NCBI GenBank assembly: GCA_964503145.1
Contig: CAZCYV010000009.1
Coordinates: forward strand, 70,722 to 134,721
Direction: 5' to 3'
Source: RBG-16-57-11 sp964503145
GTDB lineage: Bacteria; Chloroflexota; Anaerolineae; Anaerolineales; UBA4823
Length of the DNA stretch: 64,000 nucleotides
Each line of letters begins with the position of its first letter. Positions within the stretch are counted from its first letter, which is position 1. Under the pieces are notes generated by a model. It made no database searches and was not told the DNA's origin. It saw nothing but the letters and a program-made list of their open reading frames with translations. Position numbers and translations under genes: made by a program. Of this stretch, positions 53,306-60,888 are shown piece after piece.

Positions 53306-53398
53306 ATGTCATTAGCGCCAGAGATCAAAATTGCCGAACAGCGCCTGAGCGTGCTGGAGCTAGCCGCAGTCGAGGGCGTTCAGCGAAGCTGCCCTTGA
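53306..53398 (+). pseudogene. IS481-like transposase remnant, N-terminus only
   Basis: A 30-codon frame, MSLAPEIKIAEQRLSVLELA, with GGAGG before the ATG, matches the start of IS481-type transposases. The sequence diverges after about 20 residues (AVEGVQRSCP) and stops. The catalytic DDE region is absent from the following 150 nt, so this is a 5' stub of a deleted element. The match is from memory of the family's N-terminus. Confidence 0.5.
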
Positions 53399-53480
53399 CG
53401 GAGGCGAGCACCGGGCTACAATCGATCCAGGCGACGATGGGGATAGTCGTGGTCCCAGGTTTGGATAGGCACAAAAGCCG

Positions 53481-53507
53481 AAAGAAAAAGCCCGGAAAGC
53501 GTCCGGG
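53481..53507 (-). terminator. Terminator of the PIG-L gene
   Basis: 6-bp G/C stem (53491-53496 with 53502-53507). Read on the minus strand it is followed by CTTTTTCTTT, a good intrinsic terminator 45 nt downstream of the PIG-L stop. Confidence 0.75.
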
Positions 53508-53551
53508 ATGATGGTCAAGAATGCATGTTGCCTGTCCAAAGCCGGGGGCGC

Positions 53552-54274
53552 TCAGGCGAAGATGATCCGCCGGAAGGCCTCTTCGTAGCGCGGGTTTTCT
53601 GGCGTGCTGTCGGCGGTGTGGCGGCTGCGCATGCGCTCGGCCAGCTTCTCCGGGTCGCCGATCTGGCTCTTGTGTTGTTGAATGGCGCGGATCTTGCGCT
53701 CCCACAGATCGGTCACGTCGTGCAGCACGTTGGCATCCTGCGTGCCGCAGACCCAGACCTCGCGGGGTGTGTGCGGCTCCAGGCCTTCATCGTGCAGCAA
53801 TTCGGGAAAGTACAGCGGGTTGCCAGCCGCCGGAAAGACGGCATCCAGCGTCACCTGCCCGGCAGCGCGGTGATCGGGGTGGTTGATGCGGTTGTCGCCG
53901 ACGATCAGGGTGCGCGGGTCGCAGGTGACCAGAACATCTGGCCGCACCAGGCGAATGATGCGGGTGACTTCTTTACGCAGCGCCAGATCTGGCACCAGGT
54001 AGCCGTCTGGACGTTCCAGGAAATGCACTTCGTGGACGCCCAGCACCGCGGCCGCAGCGGCTTGCTCTTGGCGGCGGTCTCCGCACAATTCGCCGGGGAC
54101 GGTGTCGGGGTCGTTGGCGCCTTTGTCGCCGCAGGTCAGCAGCCAGTAGATCACGGTGTGACCGGCGTCTGTCCAGCGAGCCAGCGTAGCGCCGCAGAAA
54201 AACTCCGGGTCATCCGGATGAGCCAGGATGACCAGGATGCGTTGAGGGGTTTGCCAGCCTTCAATTTCTTTCAT
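53552..54274 (-). CDS. PIG-L family deacetylase
   Basis: A 240-residue LmbE/PIG-L type zinc N-deacetylase, which removes acetyl groups from N-acetylglucosamine-type or other amides. The zinc motif is LVILAHPDDPEFFCGATLA (His, Asp-Asp) with the third ligand in NHPDHRAAGQVTLDAVF. Known roles include mycothiol and bacillithiol synthesis and antibiotic tailoring, but no partner gene here points to one. I prefer the ATG at 54274, which has AAGGAAGG about 13 nt upstream; an ATG at 54304 is in frame without a ribosome binding site. Confidence 0.9.
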   Translation of the reverse strand: MKEIEGWQTPQRILVILAHPDDPEFFCGATLARWTDAGHTVIYWLLTCGDKGANDPDTVPGELCGDRRQEQAAAAAVLGVHEVHFLERPDGYLVPDLALRKEVTRIIRLVRPDVLVTCDPRTLIVGDNRINHPDHRAAGQVTLDAVFPAAGNPLYFPELLHDEGLEPHTPREVWVCGTQDANVLHDVTDLWERKIRAIQQHKSQIGDPEKLAERMRSRHTADSTPENPRYEEAFRRIIFA

Positions 54275-54361
54275 GTTCGCTTGTTCGCCTTCCTTCGCTT
54301 TCATGGTATGGCGCGGCGTTGCAGAGCGTCGAACAGGAATTTAATTTCGACAGGGGAGCGA

Positions 54362-55552
54362 CTAGGTTCCGGACGGTGTGCCCGCTTGCGGCGGCTTTTT
54401 CTTGGGTTTGCCTGAAGGCGAAGCTTTCCCTGGAGAGGCCATCTTGGGTGCGGCGTTGCCTGTCTTGCCGGCATTGGGTCGCGAGCCGCCCTTGCCTTTC
54501 TTGCGTTTTGCTTTGCGTGTTCTTTTCATATCGGGCTGAACAGGTGGCCGTTCAGGTTGAGGGGCGACGACCGGCGAGGGTAGCTGGGAATCCTGAACAG
54601 GCAACACCTCTTCGCTCTCTAAGGGTGTTTCCGCCTCAATTGCCTGCGCCGCAGGGACGTGTTTGCCGCAGGTGCAGGCGCCTCCCTCGTGAAATCCACA
54701 AGGCTCCTGAGACTTCTTGCGCAAGGCTTCCAACTCGTCCCAGGGTTGAACATTGGCGTGCGGAACCTCGACCCGCGTGCCGCTATCCAATTCGACCAGG
54801 ACGCTCTGCTTCAGCGGGTAAACGTCCACCACCTTGCCTTCGCCGCTGGGGGTGACCACACGCTTATTGCGTTTGGGCAGGTTCTTGCGCGCTTCGACGT
54901 ATTGTTCGTATTCGTAAATCAGGCAGCACCGCAGCCGCCCGCACATGCCGGTGATCTCGGTGGGGGTGAGCGAAATCCCCTGCTCTTTGGCCATCTTGAT
55001 CGAGATCGGGCTGAACTCGGTCAGGAACATCGAACAGCAGCGGTTGTCGATGCCGCAGGCGCCCATGCCGCCCAGCAGCTTGGCCACGTCTCGCGGCCCG
55101 ATCTGACGCATTTCCACTCGCGAGCGGATGTACAGGCGCTGCATGGCGGACTGCAACTTGCGCAGGTCAACCTTGCTCTCCGATTCGGTGCTGTACAGAA
55201 ACGACAGGCGTGAGCCGTCGAAAGAAAACTCAGCCGTGACGATCTTCACCCCGGGGATCTTCAACTCGGCCAGCTTGGCCCGGCAGTTGATCGTCGCCTC
55301 GAGCTCTTTTTTCTGCCACAATTGTCGCAAAACCAGATCGCGCGGCGTCGCCCGATGGTGAATCGGTTTCCAGGCGCCTTCTGGGGGTGGGGAGGGGTTC
55401 TCGACGATCTGCACCACCTGACCAAGCTGGCGACCGCGGCTGGTTTCGACCACGGCAAAATCGCCAACGACGATATCTGGGCTGCTAGAGGCGTCGAAGT
55501 GGTAAACCTTACCGGATTTCTGAAATCGAATACCAACAATAAAAGGGTTCAT
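54362..55552 (-). CDS. ricT: RicT/YaaT (PSP1-domain) regulatory iron-sulfur complex subunit
   Basis: A 396-residue PSP1-domain protein like B. subtilis YaaT (RicT). RicT, with RicA and RicF, forms an Fe-S-containing complex that aids RNase Y-dependent RNA processing and phosphorelay. The PSP1 core, about residues 60-270, has MGACGIDNRCCSMFL and GMCGRLRCCLIYEYEQYVEARKNLPK with the conserved cysteines. The C-terminal tail adds CGFHEGGACTCGKH and a Lys/Pro-rich end, making it longer than the usual 270-300 residues. It lies just after the mrp terminator. RicA and RicF partners are not in the window. Confidence 0.88.
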   Translation of the reverse strand: MNPFIVGIRFQKSGKVYHFDASSSPDIVVGDFAVVETSRGRQLGQVVQIVENPSPPPEGAWKPIHHRATPRDLVLRQLWQKKELEATINCRAKLAELKIPGVKIVTAEFSFDGSRLSFLYSTESESKVDLRKLQSAMQRLYIRSRVEMRQIGPRDVAKLLGGMGACGIDNRCCSMFLTEFSPISIKMAKEQGISLTPTEITGMCGRLRCCLIYEYEQYVEARKNLPKRNKRVVTPSGEGKVVDVYPLKQSVLVELDSGTRVEVPHANVQPWDELEALRKKSQEPCGFHEGGACTCGKHVPAAQAIEAETPLESEEVLPVQDSQLPSPVVAPQPERPPVQPDMKRTRKAKRKKGKGGSRPNAGKTGNAAPKMASPGKASPSGKPKKKPPQAGTPSGT

Positions 55553-55571
55553 GAACGATCCAAAAAGGGCC

Positions 55572-55605
55572 GAGTTGCGCCAGATGGTCTCTCCTGGCGC
55601 AACTC
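55572..55605 (-). terminator. Terminator of the iscX-nuo-mrp operon
   Basis: Perfect 12-bp stem (55572-55583 with 55594-55605), 10-nt loop, and CTTTTT shortly after on the minus strand. It begins 8 nt past the mrp stop and ends the operon. Confidence 0.75.
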
Positions 55606-55613
55606 AACGCACT

Positions 55614-56699
55614 TTAGCCAACGATGTTGATCGGGATAAAGTTATTTTGCTGGACTGCGGCCACGCTGATGCGCGCCGCCACGTTTTCGGTGATTTCGCG
55701 CAGAGCTTTAGCCACGGGCGTTTCCGGCCGGGAGATGGTCACCGGCTGACCCAGGTCGCCGCCTTCACGCACTGCCGGGTCCATAGGGATGGCGCCCAGG
55801 AAGGGCACACCCGCCTCTCGCGCCAGGCGTTCGCCGCCGCCGGTGCCGAAAACGTCCAGGCGGCTGCCGTCAGGCAACTCCAGATAGCTCATGTTCTCGA
55901 TCACGCCGAAGACCGGCACATCGAGTTGACGGAACATTTCCAGCCCCCGACGGGCATCCTCCAGCGAGACCTGCTGAGGCAGGGTGACGATCACCCCGCC
56001 GCTCAGCGGCAGGGATTGAGCCAGGCTGAGGGCGGCGTCGCCGGTGCCCGGCGGCAGATCGACGATCAGGTAGTCCAGCTCTCCCCAATCCACATCCGTC
56101 AGGAACTGGCGGATGGCGGAATGCAGCATCGGTCCGCGCCAGATCAGCGGTTGATTGGGCTTGACCAGGAAGCCAATCGACATCAGCTTGACGCCATAGG
56201 CCTCGGCAGGGGTGAGCTTTTCCCCCTGGACGGGCGGCAGGCGGTCCAGGCCCATCATGGTGGGCACGTTTGGGCCGTAGATATCGGCGTCGAGCAAACC
56301 CACCCGGGCGCCGCTCTGCGCCAGGACGACCGCCATGTTCACCGCCACAGTGCTCTTGCCCACTCCCCCTTTGCCAGAGGCGATCGCCACGGCGTTGCGA
56401 ATGGGCAGTTGCAGCAGGCCGCGAGCGCGACCATCGCTGGGGACATTGGCTTCCAGCTTGACCGTCACCGAACCTACGCCAGGCACTGCCAGCACGGCAG
56501 CGCGCGCTTCGCTTTCGATGCGCCCGCGCAGTGGACACGCCGGGGTGGTCAGAACCACGGTGAAGCTCACCTGATCTCCTTCGATGCGCAGATCGCGGAT
56601 CATGTTCAGGGTGACCAGGTCTTTGTGCAGTTCTGGTTCCTGCACCTTGCTCAGGGCGGCCAGGACCGCCTGTTCGGTTACCTTCGTAGTTTCACTCAT
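55614..56699 (-). CDS. Mrp/NBP35-type Fe-S carrier ATPase lacking the CxxC motif
   Basis: A 361-residue protein with an N-terminal MIP18/DUF59 domain (residues 1-90, LTTPACPLRGRIESEARAAV) and a P-loop ATPase (GKGGVGKSTVAVNMAVVL, DADIYGPNVPTMMG, LPPGTGDAALSL). Mrp proteins (ApbC, human Ind1/NUBPL) deliver Fe-S clusters; Ind1 is needed for complex I. The usual C-terminal CxxC that holds the bridging cluster is replaced by LELPDGS in IENMSYLELPDGSRLDVFG, and the whole protein has one Cys (C55). I chose the ATG at 56699 (GGAAAG before it). It follows nuoI by 17 nt. Confidence 0.9.
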   Translation of the reverse strand: MSETTKVTEQAVLAALSKVQEPELHKDLVTLNMIRDLRIEGDQVSFTVVLTTPACPLRGRIESEARAAVLAVPGVGSVTVKLEANVPSDGRARGLLQLPIRNAVAIASGKGGVGKSTVAVNMAVVLAQSGARVGLLDADIYGPNVPTMMGLDRLPPVQGEKLTPAEAYGVKLMSIGFLVKPNQPLIWRGPMLHSAIRQFLTDVDWGELDYLIVDLPPGTGDAALSLAQSLPLSGGVIVTLPQQVSLEDARRGLEMFRQLDVPVFGVIENMSYLELPDGSRLDVFGTGGGERLAREAGVPFLGAIPMDPAVREGGDLGQPVTISRPETPVAKALREITENVAARISVAAVQQNNFIPINIVG

Positions 56700-56716
56700 T
56701 CTTTCCTTCCAGTGTC

Positions 56717-57325
56717 TCAAGCCTGTGCCTTCTTGGCAGCCTTGGCAGCTTCGGCCTCGGCCCGCGCCGCTTCTTCGCGGGCGTAATTGGTCGGGCGAAT
56801 TTTGGCGTAATAGGACACAGGCTTCATCAACTTATCCTTGTCGTAGATGTTCTTGGCGTGGCGATCATATACCGATAATTCGTAATCGTGATCCATCTTG
56901 ATCGCGTCGAATGGACAGTACTCGGCGCAGAAACCGCAGTTCATGCAAATATCCACGTCGATGAAGAAGGCTTTTGGTTCGGGCACCGGCCGGCCGGTAT
57001 TCGGGTCGGTGGTGCGCACGATCCAGATGCACTGCGGCGGGCAGACCTTGGCGCAGATGCCGCAGGAGGTGCAGCGCTCTTTGATCTCGCCATTGGGTCC
57101 CTCTTCGTAGAGCAGGAAGGGGATGAAGCGAAATTCCTCCGGTACCGGCAGCTTTTCCTCCGGATACTGGATGGTGAAGATGCCCCGCCCGTCTGCGCTC
57201 ATGCGACGGGCAATGCCCTCGCGGGTGTAATAACGCCTGCCCAACCACTTGATATCTTCGATGTAAGTGTCAATGAAGCGTTTGAGGGTCACGCCCATCC
57301 CTTTGATGATACCCATTCCATCCAT
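56717..57325 (-). CDS. nuoI: NADH-quinone oxidoreductase subunit I
   Basis: A 202-residue NuoI, carrying the two [4Fe-4S] clusters N6a and N6b in the peripheral arm of complex I. Motifs are CTSCGICAKVCPPQCIW and CMNCGFCAEYCPFDAI with all eight Cys. An Ala/Glu/Lys-rich C-terminal tail (REEAARAEAEAAKAAKK) extends the protein. It lies 41 nt after nuoCD. Confidence 0.95.
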   Translation of the reverse strand: MDGMGIIKGMGVTLKRFIDTYIEDIKWLGRRYYTREGIARRMSADGRGIFTIQYPEEKLPVPEEFRFIPFLLYEEGPNGEIKERCTSCGICAKVCPPQCIWIVRTTDPNTGRPVPEPKAFFIDVDICMNCGFCAEYCPFDAIKMDHDYELSVYDRHAKNIYDKDKLMKPVSYYAKIRPTNYAREEAARAEAEAAKAAKKAQA

Positions 57326-57366
57326 AACTCAAGCTCCCTGTAGTGTTCCTGATGCGGGCTTTGGCC

Positions 57367-59124
57367 CTAGCGGTCGGTCTCGCCCAGAACGATGTCGATC
57401 GAGCCCAGAATGGCTACCGTATCAGCTACTTTGTTGCCCACGCACATCAACTCGTAAGCATTGAGGTTGATGAACGAAGGGGCGCGCACGTGGTAGCGCC
57501 AGGGGTTAGCTTTGCCGTTCGAGACGACATAGTAGCCTAACTCTCCCTTTGGTCCTTCGACCCGGCCGTAGGCTTCGCCCGCCGGGACGCGCACCTGATA
57601 CTGCGGCTTGCCTTCCTGAATCGGTCCACCGGGCAGATCGCGAATCGCCTGTTGCAAGATGCGCAGGCTCTGGCGGCATTCGTCGATGCGGATCAGGTAG
57701 CGGTCGTAAGTATCGCCGTGATAGCGCACTGCAACGTCGAAGTCGAAGCGATCGTAGATGCTGTAAGGATCGGCGCGGCGGATGTCGTAGGGCACGCCCG
57801 AGGCGCGCAGCACAGGCCCGGCTTCCGAGTAGGCGATGGCCTGCTCGGGCGTGAGCACCCCCACGCCCTCGGTGCGCGAACGGACGATCTCGTTGTTGGT
57901 CAGGTACAGGTCGAGTTCATCGATGCGCCGAGGCAGGCGGTCATAGACCAGCTTGCGGATCTGCTCCTGCATACCGTCCGGCAAGTCGCGCGCCACGCCG
58001 CCGAAGCGGAAATAGTTGCACATCATGCGCGAACCGCTGACCGCCTCGAAGACGTCCAGGATCAGCTCTCGTTCTTGGATGGCGTACAGCGATGGGGTGA
58101 AATAGGCGCCGAGATCGTTCAGGAACATGCCGATGGCGAAGACGTGGTTGCTGATTCGCGTCAGCTCCGCCATGATCACCCGCAAATATTCGGCGCGCTC
58201 GGGCGGCTTGATCCCCATCAATTTTTCGACGGCCAGGGCGTAGCCAAAGTTGTTGCTCATCGAGGAGAGGTAATCCAGGCGATCGGTAAAAGGCATGTTT
58301 TGCAGGAAGGTGTTGCGCTCGCCGATCTTCTCATGGTTGCGGTGCAGATATCCCATCACCGGCTTTAGCGCTACGATGGTTTCACCATCCAGGGCGACCG
58401 CGATGCGGAACACGCCGTGGGTGGAGGGGTGCTGCGGCCCCATATTGACCATGATCACCTCGGTGTCCAGATCGGTGTTGTACTGGCGCACCGAGCGTTT
58501 TAGACTTTCATAGAGCAAGGAGTCTTTCTCCGCTTCCCAGGTATCAGGGTCGAAGCCTTCTGGATAGGCGACATTATTGCCATAGGGATTCTTATCTTCG
58601 ATGCGATAGACATAACCATCCGGCCAGCGGCTCTTGAAAGGTTTGCCTTCTTCTTCGAAGTATGGCTCGCGCCAGTCTTTGCGCAGGGGGTGACCATGAA
58701 AGCCTTCCCACATCAGGATGCGCCGCAGGTCTGGATGGCCTTCGAAGCGGATGCCGAGCAGGTCCCAGGTCTCGCGCTCCTGAAAATCCGCCCCAGGGTA
58801 AACCGGCACCAGAGAGGGCACCACGGCATTGTCGCGCGGCGTCTGCACCTTCAGGCTCAGCCCTGGACCGCCCGTGGTGCGGAAGAGGTTGTAAACGACC
58901 TCCATCTTGCCTTCCGGCAGATAGTCCACGCCGCAGAGATTGGCCAGATAATCGTATCCGAATTCGTCCCGCAGCGCAGTGGCGACTTCGATCAGGTTTT
59001 CGGCTTTGACGATGTAGCCTTCGTAGCCTTTGCGCGTGTCCGGAGTTACCGCCTCGGGAAATCGGGCCAGCAATTCATCGGTCTGAGTGAGTTCGATTGT
59101 GGGAGCAGCGGTCTGTTCGCTCAT
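57367..59124 (-). CDS. nuoCD: NADH-quinone oxidoreductase subunits C/D fused
   Basis: A 585-residue fusion of NuoC (about 1-185) and NuoD (about 200-585) of complex I. The NuoC part contains YPGADFQERETWDLLGIRFEGHPDLRRILM; the NuoD part NMGPQHPSTHGVFRIAVALDGETIVALKPVMGYLHRNHEKI, ERAEYLRVIMAELTRISNH and SFINLNAYELMCVGNKVADTVAILGSIDIVLGETDR, which end at the quinone site. Such fusions are known in E. coli and others. It follows nuoB by 15 nt. Subunits A, E-H and J-N are not in the window. Confidence 0.95.
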   Translation of the reverse strand: MSEQTAAPTIELTQTDELLARFPEAVTPDTRKGYEGYIVKAENLIEVATALRDEFGYDYLANLCGVDYLPEGKMEVVYNLFRTTGGPGLSLKVQTPRDNAVVPSLVPVYPGADFQERETWDLLGIRFEGHPDLRRILMWEGFHGHPLRKDWREPYFEEEGKPFKSRWPDGYVYRIEDKNPYGNNVAYPEGFDPDTWEAEKDSLLYESLKRSVRQYNTDLDTEVIMVNMGPQHPSTHGVFRIAVALDGETIVALKPVMGYLHRNHEKIGERNTFLQNMPFTDRLDYLSSMSNNFGYALAVEKLMGIKPPERAEYLRVIMAELTRISNHVFAIGMFLNDLGAYFTPSLYAIQERELILDVFEAVSGSRMMCNYFRFGGVARDLPDGMQEQIRKLVYDRLPRRIDELDLYLTNNEIVRSRTEGVGVLTPEQAIAYSEAGPVLRASGVPYDIRRADPYSIYDRFDFDVAVRYHGDTYDRYLIRIDECRQSLRILQQAIRDLPGGPIQEGKPQYQVRVPAGEAYGRVEGPKGELGYYVVSNGKANPWRYHVRAPSFINLNAYELMCVGNKVADTVAILGSIDIVLGETDR

Positions 59125-59139
59125 GCTTTACCTCCAGGG

Positions 59140-59820
59140 TCAGGCCTGCTCGGCCAGCGGCTCGGCGGCCTGCTCATCGGCCTGCTCATCGGCCGGGGGC
59201 TTCAAAGTGTTTTGTTTGATGATTTCGATCTGGCGCGGGTCGATCACATCCGGGCCAAGCACGGGTACGGGAATGGCGTCGATCGCTTCTTTGCGGTACC
59301 AGCGAGCGGTCTTGATCGATTGGGCGTCGATCTTGCGCTGCAGGGTGATCAACCCGTGCAGCAGCGCCTGGGGGGTAGGAGGGCAGCCGGGGATGTACAC
59401 ATCCACCGGCACGTAGCGGTCCACGCCCGAGACGACGTTATAACCTTCCTTGAATGGTCCACCGCCGGAAGCGCAGGCGCCCATCGCTACGACATATTTC
59501 GGCTCAGGCATCTGGTTATACAGGCGGACGATTTGAGGGATCATCTTCTTGGTGACCGTGCCAGAAACGATCATCAAATCTGCCTGGCGTGGGCTGGGGC
59601 GCATGACCTCCATACCAAAGCGAGCAAAGTCGTAGCGACTGGCTGCGGTGCAGATCATCTCGATCGCACAACACGCCAGGCCAAACATCAGCGGCCAAAC
59701 CGATGAACGTCGGCCCCAGTTGTAAATCTTGTCCAACGTGGTGATGGCGACCTGATTCTGTAACTCTGGAGGGATGTCATACTTCGTCGAATTGATATTT
59801 TCACGCTTCATGTCGGTCAT
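59140..59820 (-). CDS. nuoB: NADH-quinone oxidoreductase subunit B
   Basis: A 226-residue NuoB, holding the terminal [4Fe-4S] cluster N2 next to the quinone site. The ligands are in LMFGLACCAIEM, VAMGACASGGG and VDVYIPGCPPTPQALL. A repetitive acidic tail (ADEQADEQAAEPLAEQA) extends the C-terminus. Its ATG overlaps the iscX stop (ATGA), so the two are translationally coupled. Confidence 0.95.
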   Translation of the reverse strand: MTDMKRENINSTKYDIPPELQNQVAITTLDKIYNWGRRSSVWPLMFGLACCAIEMICTAASRYDFARFGMEVMRPSPRQADLMIVSGTVTKKMIPQIVRLYNQMPEPKYVVAMGACASGGGPFKEGYNVVSGVDRYVPVDVYIPGCPPTPQALLHGLITLQRKIDAQSIKTARWYRKEAIDAIPVPVLGPDVIDPRQIEIIKQNTLKPPADEQADEQAAEPLAEQA

Positions 59821-60020
59821 AATGGATTTGCCTCCTCAAGCCATTCCTGAACGATCGCTTCCAGGATGTCGTCATTTGCCAGCGCAGGGTCATCGTCGAA
59901 TTCCGGTAAAGCCAGCGTCCAGCGGTAGATCATCTCGAGCGAGACCGCCTCCAGATCGATCTGTGGGTGCTGCTCTCGAAGCGCCAGCGCAATCGCATAT
60001 GAATCATCCCAGGTGAGCAT
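59817..60020 (-). CDS. iscX: IscX family Fe-S cluster assembly protein
   Basis: A 67-residue acidic protein of the IscX (YfhJ) family. LTWDDSYAIALALREQHPQIDLEAVSLEMIYRWTLALPEFDDDPALANDDILEAIVQEWLEEA follows the family pattern, with the acidic FDDDP patch. IscX binds IscS and iron and tunes cluster assembly. A near-leaderless -10 (TATAAT at 60035-60030) lies just upstream. It is the first gene of the nuoB-nuoCD-nuoI-mrp operon; in E. coli it ends the isc operon instead, so the location is unusual. Confidence 0.9.
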   Translation of the reverse strand: MLTWDDSYAIALALREQHPQIDLEAVSLEMIYRWTLALPEFDDDPALANDDILEAIVQEWLEEANPL

Positions 60021-60029
60021 AATGGCCCT

Positions 60030-60035
60030 ATTATA
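60030..60035 (-). promoter_or_regulatory. -10 element for iscX operon
   Basis: TATAAT on the minus strand, starting transcription at about 60023, 3 nt from the iscX ATG. A -35 is not clear (candidates in CTTAAA or TTCTTA around 60053-60060). The palindrome at 60063-60090 lies directly upstream. Confidence 0.5.
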
Positions 60036-60062
60036 CCGCGTTTCGACGCGTATTTAAGAATG

Positions 60063-60090
60063 ATAAACGCAAATATTCATTTGCGTTTAT
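60063..60090. promoter_or_regulatory. Perfect 12-bp inverted repeat, likely operator of the SufR-like regulator
   Basis: ATAAACGCAAAT (60063-60074) and its exact reverse complement (60079-60090) with a 4-nt centre. The right arm covers the -35 (TTGCGT) of the SufR-like gene; the left arm lies just upstream of the iscX promoter. A dimeric winged-helix regulator could bind here and control both directions. No RNA role is needed to explain it. Confidence 0.7.
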
Positions 60091-60108
60091 GCCTCTGCGG
60101 GGTATAAT
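60081..60108 (+). promoter_or_regulatory. Promoter of the SufR-like regulator gene
   Basis: TTGCGT (60081-60086), 16-nt spacer, TATAAT (60103-60108). The start of transcription falls at about 60115, the ATG itself, so the mRNA should be leaderless. The -35 lies within the palindrome. Confidence 0.6.
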
Positions 60109-60114
60109 GCGTTC

Positions 60115-60759
60115 ATGAAGACCTCTCGCCAGCGCGTCCTGGAATACGTGCAGGCGCATTACCCGGTGACTGCGGCGGATCTGAGCCGGGCGCTGCGGAT
60201 GACCCAGGCCAATGCCCGTCATCACCTGGCTATCTTGTATCAGCGGGGCCTACTGCAACCGGCAGGACAGCGCCCTCCCCAGGGCAAGGGTCGCCCGGCG
60301 CAGCTCTACATGCCTTCTGAACACAGCCTGGGGCATAATCTGGCTCAACTCGCCAGCGCCCTGCTGGAGCTGCTTGAGAAGCGCGCCGACCCCGCCGAAC
60401 TGGATTCGCTCATCCGCGCCCTGGCAGGGAGCTTGCTGCAGGCAAGCGATGCGTCGCAGGTTGAGAGCGGCCGAAGCATGACCTCCCGGTTGTACCACGC
60501 AGTACAACAGTTGAACGAGATGCATTATCAGGCTCGTTGGGAGGCCTGGCGCGGCGCGCCGCGCGTGATCCTGGGGCACTGTCCATACGCGGCAATCATC
60601 CAGCGGCATCCAGAGCTCTGCCGCATGGACGCCTATGTGTTGGAGGAAATGATCGACGCCACGGTTGAACAGATCAGCAAGCTGGCCCCAGATAGCAAGG
60701 GGACGTTGCACTGTAGCTTTCGCATTCAGGAGGGGCGTAAAAAACCGATGAAAATGTAA
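60115..60759 (+). CDS. SufR-like winged-helix Fe-S regulator
   Basis: A 214-residue COG2345-type regulator. The N-terminal winged helix (residues 5-65) has VTAADLSRALRMTQANARHHLAILYQRGLL. The C-terminal sensor has C156 (GHCPYAA), C169 (PELCRMD) and C200 (TLHCSFRI), plus H165. The spacing C-x12-C and a third Cys near the end match SufR, a repressor that holds a [4Fe-4S] cluster and controls suf genes in cyanobacteria. Here it is divergent from iscX-nuoB-nuoCD-nuoI-mrp. I infer that it senses cluster status and controls that operon and itself. It could instead sense another redox signal. Confidence 0.8.
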   Translation: MKTSRQRVLEYVQAHYPVTAADLSRALRMTQANARHHLAILYQRGLLQPAGQRPPQGKGRPAQLYMPSEHSLGHNLAQLASALLELLEKRADPAELDSLIRALAGSLLQASDASQVESGRSMTSRLYHAVQQLNEMHYQARWEAWRGAPRVILGHCPYAAIIQRHPELCRMDAYVLEEMIDATVEQISKLAPDSKGTLHCSFRIQEGRKKPMKM

Positions 60760-60888
60760 GGTCATTTGCTCGTAACTGACGAACTTTTTAGGTTCTTGTA
60801 TGCCCGCCCGTACTATAATTGTGCCAGGCTGGCTTGAGATGCGGGGAGGCCTTATTCGCAGTTGGTTACTTTCCTAGAGGAGGCGGAA

